Positions 19,300 through 28,532 of a stretch of 64,000 bases of DNA are shown here, piece by piece. The position numbers were made by a program, and so were the translations under genes. Positions within the stretch are counted from its first letter, which is position 1. Each line of letters begins with the position of its first letter. The stretch comes from JAJDFU01 sp964641965 (GTDB lineage Bacteria > Bacteroidota > Bacteroidia > Chitinophagales > Saprospiraceae). The stretch lies in assembly GCA_964641965.1 (NCBI GenBank), contig CAZXLD010000013.1, forward strand, positions 26,333 to 90,332, written 5' to 3'. Below the pieces are notes generated by a model. That model was given only the letters and a program-made list of their open reading frames with translations, did not search any database and was not told the origin of the DNA.

Positions 19300-20946
19300 A
19301 TGCAAAAGCTTTTGCCGTACCTGTTGTTCAGCTTGGTTGTCTTGCTTGGGAGTTCCTTCCCTTGTTTTGGGCAAAAGCAACCTATCCAAGAGTTTAGGAG
19401 AGCCCTTAATGGATCGCAAGGTTGGGATGCCGCCGAAATCCGATTGAAGTTGGCAAACAAACTCATTGAAAAAAATGAACTGCGTGAAGCCGAACAACTT
19501 TTGAAAGAAGCTGAGTCGTCAGCCCGGGAGAACAACTGGGTCCAACTGATTGCCCTGAGCCTGCACGAGCAGGGAAAGCTCGCATTCACTAAATCCCGGC
19601 TGAAGCGGGCCCGTAAATTGTTTATCGCCAGTAATGAAGCACTCAAAAATTCGGAGAACAAGGTTTTGTACATGCAAAATATCGTCTTCCAGATCCGGGT
19701 CGCTCAATTGTCGAATGATATCGTTGAAGAAGGTCGCTTGCAACAAATACTTAGCATGAATCTTCGGAATAAGAAATCCGACCCCAACCCTGGGCCCACA
19801 ACTCAAAAAAAAGAATCCGAATTTAACCCGTTGGAGGAAGGCGCCAAACGCTTAACTATTGTTCCAAAAATTGAAACTCCCAGGATTCCAAAAGTGGAAT
19901 TTTCCCAATTGATCGATGAAGCTGGATTTTATAGTGATTCGTTACAAGCGCTGAATCGACGGAATGCCGAATTAGCAGAACGGGTCACTGCCCAGAAAGA
20001 AGAGCTTTCGCAACTTACCGAGGAACAGATGCGGCAACAAATGGAGTTAGCGCTGCAACAACGCTTGCTGGATTCCATGTCCATTAAAGGGCTCCAAGAT
20101 TCGGTTGCATTTACACGCCAACAAGTTAAGCTAGAGAAACAGGCCGGCCAACGGAACATTTTGTTAGTAGCAGGGGGAGCCACCTTATTGTTCTTGCTGG
20201 TGTTATTGTGGCGGTTCTGGAGTATTCGGCGTTACAATAAATTATTACAATCCGAACAAAAGCGATCCGATGATCTGTTGCTAAACATTTTACCCAAAAC
20301 CATTGCCGAGGAGCTTAAAGAACAAGGGGCTGCCAAGGCTAGAAAATACGAACAGGTTACGGTCCTGTTTTCCGACTTTATGGACTTCAGTAAGAAGGCC
20401 AAGCAAATGGAACCTCAAGAGTTGGTAGAAGAACTGGACTACTGCTTTCGCGCCTTCGACCAGATCATCCACAAGTATCGGCTGGAAAAGATCAAGACTA
20501 TCGGAGATGCCTATATGTGTGCCGGTGGTATTCCGGATCCGGATCCAGAGCACCCCAAACGTGTCATCCTGGCTGCCGCCGAGATGCAGACCTTTTTGGA
20601 GGAATGGAAATTATCCCGCTCGGCCCACACAGATCTTTTTTTTGAAGCTCGTATTGGTATCCACACGGGCCCCCTGGTAGCAGGTGTGGTCGGCAGCAAG
20701 AAATTTGCCTACGACATTTGGGGTAGCTCCGTAAATATTGCTGCCCGGATGGAAACCAACAGTGAACCTGGACGGATCAATATTTCGGAAAACACCTATC
20801 AACTGGTCAAAAACGACTTTCCTTGCACCCCACGCGGTAGAATACCAATTAAGAACCTGGGCGAGATTGAAATGTACTTTGTAGAGGTAACGCCCCACCC
20901 TAGCGAAGGTGCTGTCGAAAGCAGGCACCAGTTGGCAAACCGTTGA
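19300..20946 (+). CDS. Membrane-bound class III adenylate cyclase
   Basis: A 548-aa protein with signal peptide (start at ATG 19300), a periplasmic helical repeat region resembling TPRs (about residues 25-180), a coiled coil at about 215-285, one membrane helix at 286-307 and a C-terminal class III nucleotidyl cyclase domain at about 340-540. Metal-binding Asp359 (LFSDFMDF) and Asp403 (IGDAYM) are present. Lys399 and Asp472 specify adenine, and Asn479 and Arg483 complete the site, so the product should be cAMP rather than cGMP. Receptor-like cyclases with TPR/coiled-coil sensors are common in Saprospiria. No cAMP receptor gene is adjacent. Confidence 0.9.
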   Translation: MQKLLPYLLFSLVVLLGSSFPCFGQKQPIQEFRRALNGSQGWDAAEIRLKLANKLIEKNELREAEQLLKEAESSARENNWVQLIALSLHEQGKLAFTKSRLKRARKLFIASNEALKNSENKVLYMQNIVFQIRVAQLSNDIVEEGRLQQILSMNLRNKKSDPNPGPTTQKKESEFNPLEEGAKRLTIVPKIETPRIPKVEFSQLIDEAGFYSDSLQALNRRNAELAERVTAQKEELSQLTEEQMRQQMELALQQRLLDSMSIKGLQDSVAFTRQQVKLEKQAGQRNILLVAGGATLLFLLVLLWRFWSIRRYNKLLQSEQKRSDDLLLNILPKTIAEELKEQGAAKARKYEQVTVLFSDFMDFSKKAKQMEPQELVEELDYCFRAFDQIIHKYRLEKIKTIGDAYMCAGGIPDPDPEHPKRVILAAAEMQTFLEEWKLSRSAHTDLFFEARIGIHTGPLVAGVVGSKKFAYDIWGSSVNIAARMETNSEPGRINISENTYQLVKNDFPCTPRGRIPIKNLGEIEMYFVEVTPHPSEGAVESRHQLANR

Positions 20947-20985
20947 TAGTCCGATACGTTGATTTCGGGATTTCGAAATAGTATT

Positions 20986-22377
20986 TCATTTCCCTTTCAA
21001 CGCTGCATAATGTTTGTAAAACAAAGGGATCGTTTCGATGCCTTTGTAGTAATTGAACAGCCCGTAGTGCTCGTTGGGTGAATGAATGTTATCCGAATCC
21101 AAACCGAAGCCCATCAATACCGATTTTACCTCCAATATATCTTCAAACAGGGCAACGATGGGAATACTCCCTCCTCCACGCACCGGAATCGGCTTTTTCC
21201 CAAAGGTTTCTTCCATAGCAAGTGCCGCAGCCTGATACTCAGGCGTATCTGTAGGGGTTACAGCCGGCTCTCCCCCATGATGAGGCCTGACCTCTACCTG
21301 GACGGAAGCGGGAGCGATAGCCTTGAAATGCTGTTCGAACAGTTTGGTAATCGCATGAGAGTCCTGGTTGGGAACCAGGCGCATGCTGATTTTGGCAAAA
21401 GCTTTGGAAGGCAATACCGTTTTAGCCCCTTCGCCAGTATATCCACCCCAAATACCATTCACATCAAGCGTAGGGCGGATTGAAGTTCGTTCAAGCGTCG
21501 TAAATCCGGCCTCTCCTTGTACATCGGTTATTGCAAGATCATCCTTGTAGGCGGCCAGGTCGAAAGGGGCTTCATTCATAGCTTGGCGCTCTTCAGCGCT
21601 CAGAGTTTCGACTTGGTCATAAAAACCGGGAATCGTGATTTTTCCGGATTCATCCTGCAAGGCTGCAATCATATTGGACAATACATTGATTGGATTGGCA
21701 ACGGCGCCGCCGTACACACCGGAATGAAGATCGCGGTTAGGTCCGACAACTTCCACTTCTACATAGCTCAATCCCCGTAAGCCTACTGTTATGCAAGGCA
21801 CATCATTGGCTATTAAAGCCGTGTCCGATATCAGGATCACATCACAGGCCAATTTTTCTTTGTGCTCTTTACAGAATAGCGCCAGGTTATCCGATCCCAC
21901 CTCTTCCTCTCCTTCAATCATAAACTTGACATTACAGGGCAAACCTTCATTGGCTACTAGAGCCTCGAAGGCCTTGACATGCATGTACACCTGACCTTTA
22001 TCGTCGCATGCCCCACGTGCAAAAACGGCTCCCTGGGGATGAAGGTCCGTTTTTTTGATTACAGGCTCGAAGGGGCCGCTTTCCCATAAATCCATGGGAT
22101 CCGGTGGTTGTACGTCATAATGCCCATAAACCAACACTGTGGGTAAAGATGAATCAACTATTTTTTCAGCATACACAATGGGGTGGCCGGCAGTTGGGTT
22201 GACTTCAACCTGATCAGCACCGGCTTCCTTTAGCTTGCCAGCCAGCCAATCGGCCGTTTTTTGCACGTCCCCTTTGTAGGTTGGGTCAGCGCTCACCGAG
22301 GGCATCCGCAAAAATTCTATCAATTCATCGAGCTGCCGCTTCTTATGTTGTTCCAAATAGGCTTGGAGGTCTTTCAT
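20986..22377 (-). CDS. M20-family dipeptidase
   Basis: A 463-aa cytosolic metallopeptidase of the M20 family (CNDP/PepV-like dipeptidase). Metal ligands can be seen in order: His in VYGHYDVQPP, Asp in ARGACDDKGQ, the catalytic Glu pair in IEGEEEVGSDN, and a C-terminal His near DNIHSPNEHY. A dimerisation (lid) domain occupies about residues 190-350. It has no signal peptide. Likely role is cleaving dipeptides for amino-acid supply. It is a single gene; cdaA upstream on the same strand is 146 nt away. Confidence 0.93.
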   Translation of the reverse strand: MKDLQAYLEQHKKRQLDELIEFLRMPSVSADPTYKGDVQKTADWLAGKLKEAGADQVEVNPTAGHPIVYAEKIVDSSLPTVLVYGHYDVQPPDPMDLWESGPFEPVIKKTDLHPQGAVFARGACDDKGQVYMHVKAFEALVANEGLPCNVKFMIEGEEEVGSDNLALFCKEHKEKLACDVILISDTALIANDVPCITVGLRGLSYVEVEVVGPNRDLHSGVYGGAVANPINVLSNMIAALQDESGKITIPGFYDQVETLSAEERQAMNEAPFDLAAYKDDLAITDVQGEAGFTTLERTSIRPTLDVNGIWGGYTGEGAKTVLPSKAFAKISMRLVPNQDSHAITKLFEQHFKAIAPASVQVEVRPHHGGEPAVTPTDTPEYQAAALAMEETFGKKPIPVRGGGSIPIVALFEDILEVKSVLMGFGLDSDNIHSPNEHYGLFNYYKGIETIPLFYKHYAALKGK

Positions 22378-22523
22378 CTTGTAAAAGTGTTTGTAATTCT
22401 GTAACCTGTAAGATAAAAATACCCGCGAATAGGTGGGCTGAGGTACATGGGCAAGAGGTTATTCGTTGACCTCTTTTTTACCATCCTGGCAAAGCCGTAC
22501 CAAATTATTACATAACAATAGGT

Positions 22524-23324
22524 CTACCGCAGGTGCTGCTCCAACAAATCTCCAACCTGTTCTTCATTCAGGCGCATGATCAACCGACCGTCCTGGGCAA
22601 AAGAAATCCCTCCCGTTTCTTCCGACACGACAAAGGTGGAGACTTCCGCTCGTTCGGTAATCCCAACAGCTGCCCGATGGCGGAGCCCAATTCGAGTGGG
22701 AAGCCGGTTATTTTCAGATACTGGTAAAATGGCAGATGCTTGTTGGATGCGCCCGTTGGCAAGAATCACCGCTCCGTCGTGTAAGGGGCTGTTTTTCTGG
22801 AAAATACTGATCAACATCTGACCGGATAATCGAGCATCCAGTTGGATTCCAGAATTCACTATACCCTCCAAAGAGGTATTGGAATTCAATACAATCAGGG
22901 CTCCTACCTTTCGCTTGGATAGATAGGACAGCGTGCTTTTGATAGCGGAGATCTGCTGAGCCCGATCTTCCGACTGCTCCAAATTCCGGTCAAGTATGCG
23001 GCCTAAAAAGTTGGATCGCTGCCGCAGGGTAGTATTTCCTAGAAACAGTAGATATCGACGGATCTCAGGCTGGAAAATGACAATGATCAAAATGATTCCC
23101 ACGCTAACAAACTGATCCAATACGGCAAAGAGCAAGTCCATACCCAGGCGGCCAACCAGCCACCAAAGCACGTACATGGTCAATACCCCAATAAAGATGT
23201 TGAAGGCGATGGTTCCCTTCAGTAACTTGTAGATCTGATAGATCAGGTAACCCACAATCAGGACATCCAATGCATCCAGCAGCGTAATGGGAAGAAAACC
23301 GATCTTAATCAAATACAAGGGCAT
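22524..23324 (-). CDS. cdaA: Diadenylate cyclase CdaA
   Basis: A 266-aa membrane enzyme that makes c-di-AMP from two ATP. Three N-terminal helices (about residues 10-85) are followed by a DisA_N domain with the catalytic DGA motif (LHDGAVI) and the RHR motif (GLRHRAA). In Firmicutes c-di-AMP controls potassium and osmotic balance and cell-wall homeostasis; in Bacteroidota the role is less clear. The usual partner CdaR is not adjacent here. Confidence 0.94.
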   Translation of the reverse strand: MPLYLIKIGFLPITLLDALDVLIVGYLIYQIYKLLKGTIAFNIFIGVLTMYVLWWLVGRLGMDLLFAVLDQFVSVGIILIIVIFQPEIRRYLLFLGNTTLRQRSNFLGRILDRNLEQSEDRAQQISAIKSTLSYLSKRKVGALIVLNSNTSLEGIVNSGIQLDARLSGQMLISIFQKNSPLHDGAVILANGRIQQASAILPVSENNRLPTRIGLRHRAAVGITERAEVSTFVVSEETGGISFAQDGRLIMRLNEEQVGDLLEQHLR

Positions 23325-23490
23325 AAAACCACTTACTTATCCGGTAATATAGGTTAAAAATGGTAGACGATTAGAGGTAAACGCCCCATAGCAAAGGCTA
23401 TACGAAATTGGGTTCCCGATCAAAAAGGCTTCAATTACCATACAGCATAACTCAAATTTTTTTTCCATACCTCCTCTCCTTTCAATGCCT

Positions 23491-23498
23491 TACCTTTG
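23491..23498 (+). promoter_or_regulatory. Putative -7 element (TAnnTTTG) upstream of miaE
   Basis: TACCTTTG matches the Bacteroidota -7 consensus and lies 51 nt upstream of the chosen miaE start. No good -33 TTTG at the expected spacing was found. Confidence 0.4.
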
Positions 23499-23548
23499 CT
23501 AAGTATCCCTCTTCAATTCTCAACCAAAATGCTCCAATCCCCGATCCC

Positions 23549-24148
23549 ATGCCTTCATCCCCAACTAAACTAGGCCTTCAATTGCCAACCGATCCGCGAT
23601 GGGTCAATCTGGCCGAAATGGACCTGGAAGAGATTCTGACCGACCACGCCTATTGTGAACAGAAGGCAGCCACTTCTTGTATTTCACTGATCCAACAATT
23701 TCCGGAGCGAAAAGAGTTGGTGCAAGAGGTAGCACCAGTAGTTACAGAAGAATGGGGGCACTTTCGTCTGGTATTTGCTGAATTGGAAAAGCGAAACCTT
23801 TCCCTGGGAAGGCAGCGAAAGGACGAATATGTGAATGGCTTATTGCGGTTTCAAAAAAAAGGTGGAAGTCGGGAAGAACAACTACTCGAGAAGCTACTTA
23901 CCTATGCCTTGATTGAAGCCCGATCCTGCGAACGATTTCGCTTGTTATCCCTACATATCAAGGAAGAGGACCTGAAGGAATTTTACCACAAGTTTATGGT
24001 GGCAGAGGCTGGGCATTATAAGATGTTCATTCGACTGGCGCGCTTGTATTGTGGCGAAGAAACCACTCAAAACCGGTGGAAGGAATACCTGGAATACGAA
24101 GCTGAGCTTATGCAGCAACTGGACGTCCGAGGAGACCGAATGCATTGA
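23549..24148 (+). CDS. miaE: tRNA-(ms2io6A37) hydroxylase MiaE
   Basis: A 199-aa diiron hydroxylase of the MiaE family, which hydroxylates the isopentenyl group of ms2i6A37 in tRNAs. The start at ATG 23549 (MPSSPTKLGLQ) fits the family; the ORF runs 47 codons further upstream through the promoter region. Iron ligands are expected in EQKAATS, EEWGHFR, IEARSCERF and AEAGHYK, arranged as in ferritin-like four-helix bundles. MiaE is best known in gamma-proteobacteria. It needs MiaA/MiaB products, which are not in this window. Confidence 0.88.
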   Translation: MPSSPTKLGLQLPTDPRWVNLAEMDLEEILTDHAYCEQKAATSCISLIQQFPERKELVQEVAPVVTEEWGHFRLVFAELEKRNLSLGRQRKDEYVNGLLRFQKKGGSREEQLLEKLLTYALIEARSCERFRLLSLHIKEEDLKEFYHKFMVAEAGHYKMFIRLARLYCGEETTQNRWKEYLEYEAELMQQLDVRGDRMH

Positions 24149-24255
24149 CGATCGTACTTGCTTAATTATTCGTTTTGAATTAGAATAAATTTTAATTTTA
24201 TACTTCTGCCTCTCTTTTTTTACATTTTTTTCAAATTTACGTTTCATTTCTTTTG

Positions 24256-24942
24256 ATGGTTCCAGCGCAACACAAAATCCAGGTTAACCGAACGGCCCAT
24301 TATGCTACTCTGGGAGAACCGGGCCACCATATCAAACGCTTCATTTTCGCTTGCCACGGATATGGACAGGTTGCGGAAAAATTTATTTTAGATCTGGCTC
24401 CCCTTGCAGACGAACATACGTTTATTGTAGCTCCCGAAGGTCTTTCTACTTTTTACTGGGGCGGATTTGAGGGTCCGACGGTTTCTTCCTGGATGACTCG
24501 CCGACATAGGCTGGATGAAATTGAAGACTATTCCAAGTACCTCAGCCAACTCTTTCACCTTTGTCTATCCCAATGCACCACCTCTCCAGATCAACACCAT
24601 AGTTCCCCTCCTCCGCATAGCATACTTATGGGATTTTCTCAAGGCTGTGCTACCATTATGCGCTGGGTCATGAAAGCCTTTCCAGAGCCTGCCCACCATC
24701 TACTTTTTTGGGCAGGAGGCATTCCGGAAGACCTGGATTACCGACCACATATGGATTACTTTAAGCAACGGAAACTCACCTTGGCGCTCGGCAATCAAGA
24801 CCCATTTTTCAGTAAAAAAACATTGACCTGGCACCAAAACATGCTAAAAGAAAAACAATTGCCAATAGAGGAAATTCAATTCGAAGGCAAACATGAAATA
24901 CCGGAGCAAGCCCTAACTCGAATTTTGAGTTATGAGTGTTGA
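24256..24942 (+). CDS. Alpha/beta-hydrolase (carboxylesterase-like)
   Basis: A 228-aa hydrolase starting at ATG 24256 (the preceding TTG is in frame). The oxyanion region FACHGYGQ, nucleophile elbow MGFSQG (Ser), acid near GNQDPFF and the C-terminal His in EGKHEIP give a complete Ser-Asp-His triad. It resembles phospholipase/carboxylesterase (YpfH/EstB) proteins. No signal peptide. The final codons (LSYEC and stop) are encoded inside a 23-bp palindrome at 24923-24979, so the native C-terminus may have been altered by repeat insertion. Confidence 0.8.
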   Translation: MVPAQHKIQVNRTAHYATLGEPGHHIKRFIFACHGYGQVAEKFILDLAPLADEHTFIVAPEGLSTFYWGGFEGPTVSSWMTRRHRLDEIEDYSKYLSQLFHLCLSQCTTSPDQHHSSPPPHSILMGFSQGCATIMRWVMKAFPEPAHHLLFWAGGIPEDLDYRPHMDYFKQRKLTLALGNQDPFFSKKTLTWHQNMLKEKQLPIEEIQFEGKHEIPEQALTRILSYEC

Positions 24943-24979
24943 GTTATGAATTGATCAACTCAACACTCATAACTCAAAA
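24923..24979. repeat. 23-bp perfect palindrome overlapping a stop codon
   Basis: The left arm at 24923-24945 and the right arm at 24957-24979 are exact reverse complements, separated by 11 nt. Each arm is built from the motif GAGTTATGA/GTGTTGAGTT. The element starts inside the last codons of the hydrolase gene. It would form a very stable hairpin but has no clear T-run, and may act as a terminator, an mRNA stabiliser or a mobile palindromic repeat. Confidence 0.85.
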
Positions 24980-25021
24980 CTATCCTGGAAAGAATATTAA
25001 ATTAAAATCGAGCCTTGTAAG

Positions 25022-25939
25022 TTAATTTCCCTTTTTCTTCCTACCAAACAAATCCTTATCATCTCCTTCCAAAACAGGGTATGGTACCGGCGGTTCATCC
25101 TGTACCTGATCAAATACTTTAGGGACATATTCCCAGAAACCTTCTTTGGACAAACGATACCCTTCGTAAGTACCATCGGGCACCCCTACCGGGCCTTCAC
25201 CATGCCGACCTTCCAATATAGCCAAATGATCAAAAATTAAAAGGTCAAGCCCTGGATCAAAATTCAGACGAATAGAGGCCTCCGCTGAATATTCCAGGAC
25301 AATACGCTTGCGATCTCTGGATTGATTAGGGTCTGTCTCATTGATGAATAGCGGAGCTCCAAACATGGGCTTTCCATCCTGAAACCAGAGTATGTCTACC
25401 AACTTTCGCTTCCTGAAAAACTCAAACCCATCGAAGCCAAACAGCAAGTGATATGAGGTACCCTGGTATTCGAAAGATTTTAAATTATAATACACCGATC
25501 CATACCAATCCTCATTGGTCAGAATATCCTGTTCGGGATTTTCCACCTTGAAAGAGCGATCAATCAGGGGGAATAACGTTAACTCGGGCGTATTCATCTG
25601 AATTGCACCATAATACCGATACTCGTTTTCATCTACATACAATTGCCAACTGAATACCCGAAAGGAGCTATCCGGTGGATATTGGATCGAAACGGTTTTG
25701 AGCCGTTTGAATGGATACTGAAAGGAATTTTCCTCCTTCAGACTGGTCACCAGCTTTTTGATCAGGCTCTGGCAAGCACCAAAACGACGTTCAGCAATGG
25801 AATCGTTGACGACTCCAAAAGCCAAAACGGCTAGTGTGTCTTCTTTAGCCGTAAACCAATCAAGCTGCTCTTGCGAAAACTGAGCCCCCAAAAACAAGGG
25901 CAATAAAAGAGGTATTAAGATGAGCCGGGCACCTTTCAT
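25022..25939 (-). CDS. Secreted protein of unknown function
   Basis: A 305-aa protein with signal peptide MKGARLILIPLLLPLFLGAQ. The mature part is rich in beta-strand and aromatic segments (WQLYVDENEYRYYGAIQM; YHLLFGFDGFEFF) and ends in a basic RKKKGN tail. I recognise no domain. A beta-sandwich periplasmic or outer-membrane-associated protein is likely. Monocistronic and divergent from nothing obvious. Confidence 0.7.
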   Translation of the reverse strand: MKGARLILIPLLLPLFLGAQFSQEQLDWFTAKEDTLAVLAFGVVNDSIAERRFGACQSLIKKLVTSLKEENSFQYPFKRLKTVSIQYPPDSSFRVFSWQLYVDENEYRYYGAIQMNTPELTLFPLIDRSFKVENPEQDILTNEDWYGSVYYNLKSFEYQGTSYHLLFGFDGFEFFRKRKLVDILWFQDGKPMFGAPLFINETDPNQSRDRKRIVLEYSAEASIRLNFDPGLDLLIFDHLAILEGRHGEGPVGVPDGTYEGYRLSKEGFWEYVPKVFDQVQDEPPVPYPVLEGDDKDLFGRKKKGN

Positions 25940-26077
25940 AAGAATCGATTATAGTTCCGAATGTTGCCTGTTGATGCGGCAAACAATTCTCGTTTTCCTT
26001 AGAGGATCAACGCCGATCGTCGCTCTTTATTGCAACTTTTTAAAACTCGAAACGCTACACTAAAAATTCAAAACTAC

Positions 26078-27178
26078 TTAGCGGTGCCTTTTGGATTTAT
26101 TGCTTTTATAATCCCGGAATATAAACTCACCTAAGCCTTGCAAACTACTGTAGAAGGCTTTCCCATTGTTGGCCTTGGTAAATTGATCCACAAAGCTGAC
26201 CAAATAAGGATCGCGGGCAATCATGAAGGTAGTAACCGGAATATCCATTTTCCGGCATTGATTGGCCAGGTTGAGCGTACGGTTAACAATCTTGCGATCC
26301 AACCCAAAACTGTTCTTGTAGTATTTCTTTCCCTTTTTGATGCAGGTTGGCTTTCCATCCGTAATCATAAAGATCTGCTTGTTGGGATTCTTTCTACGGC
26401 GAAGCAAATCCATAGCCAACTCCAGACCGGCAACAGTATTCGTATGATAAGGGCCAACTTGCAAGTAAGGCAGGTCTTTGATCTCGATCTGCCAGGAATC
26501 GTTTCCGAATACAATGACATCCAGCGTATCCTTTGGATAACGGGTAGTAATAAATTCAGAAAGCGCCATCGCTACTTTCTTAGCTGGGGTGATTCGATCC
26601 TCCCCGTACAAGATCATAGAGTGGGAAATATCGATCATGAGCACTGTGCTCATCTGGCTTTGATAAAAGGTCTCTCGGACCTCAAGATCATCCTGGGTCA
26701 GCTTAAAATCATCAATGCCATGGTTGATATAGGCATTGTGAAGCGATTCGGAAACGGCCAGCTTGTCCAAGCGGTCACCAAACTCATAGGGCTTCCGGTC
26801 GGAAGTGTATTCATCACCTCGGCCTCCATACTTGGTGCTGTGGTTTCCACGCTTTGCTTTCTTCAGTTGCCCGAAAATATCTTCGAGTGCTTTTTGGCGC
26901 ATGGCAATTTCCATTTTCTTGGAAGGCACCATATTGGGATCACGGGCATCTGCCTGTTGGATATAGCCTTTATCAATAAGGTCCTGGATAAAATCGCCCA
27001 TCCCGTACTCATCATTGGTCAGTTGGTATTCTCGATCCAACTCGTTCAACCAAGCCAGTGCTTCACTGACATCGCCACTGGTGTACAATAGCAACTCTTG
27101 AAATAACTTCAACAGCTGGTCGAAAACGGAACCTCCCTCCATTCCGGGCACAAACTCTGAAAAACGCCATCCGATCAT
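26078..27178 (-). CDS. VWA-domain protein
   Basis: A 366-aa cytoplasmic protein; the start at 27178 (MIGWRFSEFVPG) is preferred over an in-frame start at 27241. The N-terminal ~190 residues are charged and helical. A von Willebrand A domain at about 195-350 has the metal-site DISHSM motif, then FITTRYPKDTLDVIVFG and MITDGKPT. Family members usually work with a MoxR-type AAA+ ATPase as a metal-dependent co-chaperone; no such ATPase is adjacent. It ends in a basic tail (KSKRHR). Confidence 0.85.
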   Translation of the reverse strand: MIGWRFSEFVPGMEGGSVFDQLLKLFQELLLYTSGDVSEALAWLNELDREYQLTNDEYGMGDFIQDLIDKGYIQQADARDPNMVPSKKMEIAMRQKALEDIFGQLKKAKRGNHSTKYGGRGDEYTSDRKPYEFGDRLDKLAVSESLHNAYINHGIDDFKLTQDDLEVRETFYQSQMSTVLMIDISHSMILYGEDRITPAKKVAMALSEFITTRYPKDTLDVIVFGNDSWQIEIKDLPYLQVGPYHTNTVAGLELAMDLLRRRKNPNKQIFMITDGKPTCIKKGKKYYKNSFGLDRKIVNRTLNLANQCRKMDIPVTTFMIARDPYLVSFVDQFTKANNGKAFYSSLQGLGEFIFRDYKSNKSKRHR

Positions 27179-27653
27179 GAAAACTCGTTTTAAACTACTT
27201 TCAAAGTAACAAGATAGAGGCACATAAGTTGGCAGGGCCAAACCTCATTGGGAATGAAATAAAAGGTAACCTGCACTTTACATTTCGAAATCAAAATGCT
27301 GTTCATTCTTATGAAAAAGGTAAATACTTCAAGCACCTTGGATTTCACCCAACCATTTGGGAATCCAAGCCCGTCTTGCAGCTTGAGTTTTTGGTTAAAA
27401 GTTTACAAAGAAGATTAATGCAACTATTAAAGGTCGGGGCAACGTCTTGGAAATCGGTCCACAGCTTTCTTACCCCCTGACTTAATTGCTTTAATACACA
27501 AATTATAAATCCTTCGTATTGCTGCCGTAGAGTAGGGCCGGCCCGAAACAAGGTAGCAATAGAGCAGTGTAGAAGCCTTTAGTGCATTCGATACTGCCTA
27601 TGGTTACATGAATTTTTGCTGTTCGTTAACAAATCACCTCATAAACAAACTGT
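27179..27653. other. Non-coding gap between divergent genes
   Basis: These 475 bases separate the divergently transcribed VWA and BP74-like genes. An 83-codon frame (27229-27480) has no family resemblance or good start context and I do not call it. No clear promoter consensus, hairpin or RNA gene was recognised, though promoters for both flanking genes must lie here. Confidence 0.4.
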
Positions 27654-28394
27654 ATGAAGAATAGAATCATCCGACAAAACGAATCTGGTTTAACCGCAAG
27701 ATTTCTATTTACATTATTGATCACCACCATTTACATTTCATCCCCTTTACAGGCCCAGGAGTTTCGCTATTTCCGTATTGGTGTAGAATGTGGGCATGGA
27801 GCCTGGCAGGACACCAGTTTTATTGTGGCAGCTTCTGATTCTGCCTTGATCCAGGAAGCCCTCTTGGAGTTACAAAAACCGGATTCCTTACGTCGGCTTA
27901 TTGATGGCATGCTCGACTATGGCACTGGTGGGTTCAATCGGAATGGTGACCACTGGTTTAATTGGCATATCCTTCCAGATCAATGGAGCTTTGGCGACTT
28001 TGCCATCGAAGTCTGCGACGGTTGTCCTTTCAGCGACCTGGACCAAAATACTTCCTACTGGGTCGAAAACGTAGGTGCATATTGCGGCTGGTCGACCACA
28101 ATTCAGGAAGAGGTACAAGGCCCAATCACTCCGATAAAAGATCCGTTACCGGAATTACCGGTCACCCTTTTTCCAAACCCGGCTTCTAACTCCTTTTGGA
28201 TCCAGGAGAAACAAGATGTAACCGGTCCTATTCAACTCATTATTTTTAATGTATTGGGCCAACAGGTGATTCCCCTCCAACGGGTCCTGATTTCAGAACC
28301 CGTTTCCATCGGCCGCCTACCCGAAGGGACCTACCTTATCCGGCTGGAACAGGAAGGGAGAATCAAGGTATCGCGATTGGTGGTGAAGCGGTAG
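27654..28394 (+). CDS. BP74-like domain protein with T9SS type A sorting tail
   Basis: A 246-aa secreted protein: signal peptide ending near LQAQ, a domain at about residues 37-160, and a C-terminal T9SS type A sorting domain (LFPNPASNSFWIQ ... GTYLIRLEQ). The central domain has the pattern FIVAASD, IDGML, WFNWHILPDQW, FAIEVCDG and YCGWST, which I match with the N-terminal domain of Dictyostelium BP74-related proteins, typically HxxPdxWxFaDxAIEVCDG. Function of that domain is not known to me. It should be exported to the cell surface or medium by the type IX system. Confidence 0.7.
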   Translation: MKNRIIRQNESGLTARFLFTLLITTIYISSPLQAQEFRYFRIGVECGHGAWQDTSFIVAASDSALIQEALLELQKPDSLRRLIDGMLDYGTGGFNRNGDHWFNWHILPDQWSFGDFAIEVCDGCPFSDLDQNTSYWVENVGAYCGWSTTIQEEVQGPITPIKDPLPELPVTLFPNPASNSFWIQEKQDVTGPIQLIIFNVLGQQVIPLQRVLISEPVSIGRLPEGTYLIRLEQEGRIKVSRLVVKR

Positions 28395-28532
28395 GTACAT
28401 TCACCTTTGGAACAAGCACAAGAATAAGAAAACCTGGAGAGGAACAGTTGAATTACGGAGCCGCTTCCGGTTTCCGTATTCCCGAATCCTCGTATTTTCG
28501 CATTTTCGGAATCAATGTCTATTTTCCAGCAC

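Noticed and set aside
26138..27091. 317-codon antisense frame opposite the VWA gene
   Set aside because: It is a shadow of the VWA coding sequence. The VWA motifs on the minus strand are clear and this frame has none.
27229..27480. 83-codon frame in the VWA/BP74 gap
   Set aside because: Poor start context and no recognisable domain; it may be chance or a decayed gene.
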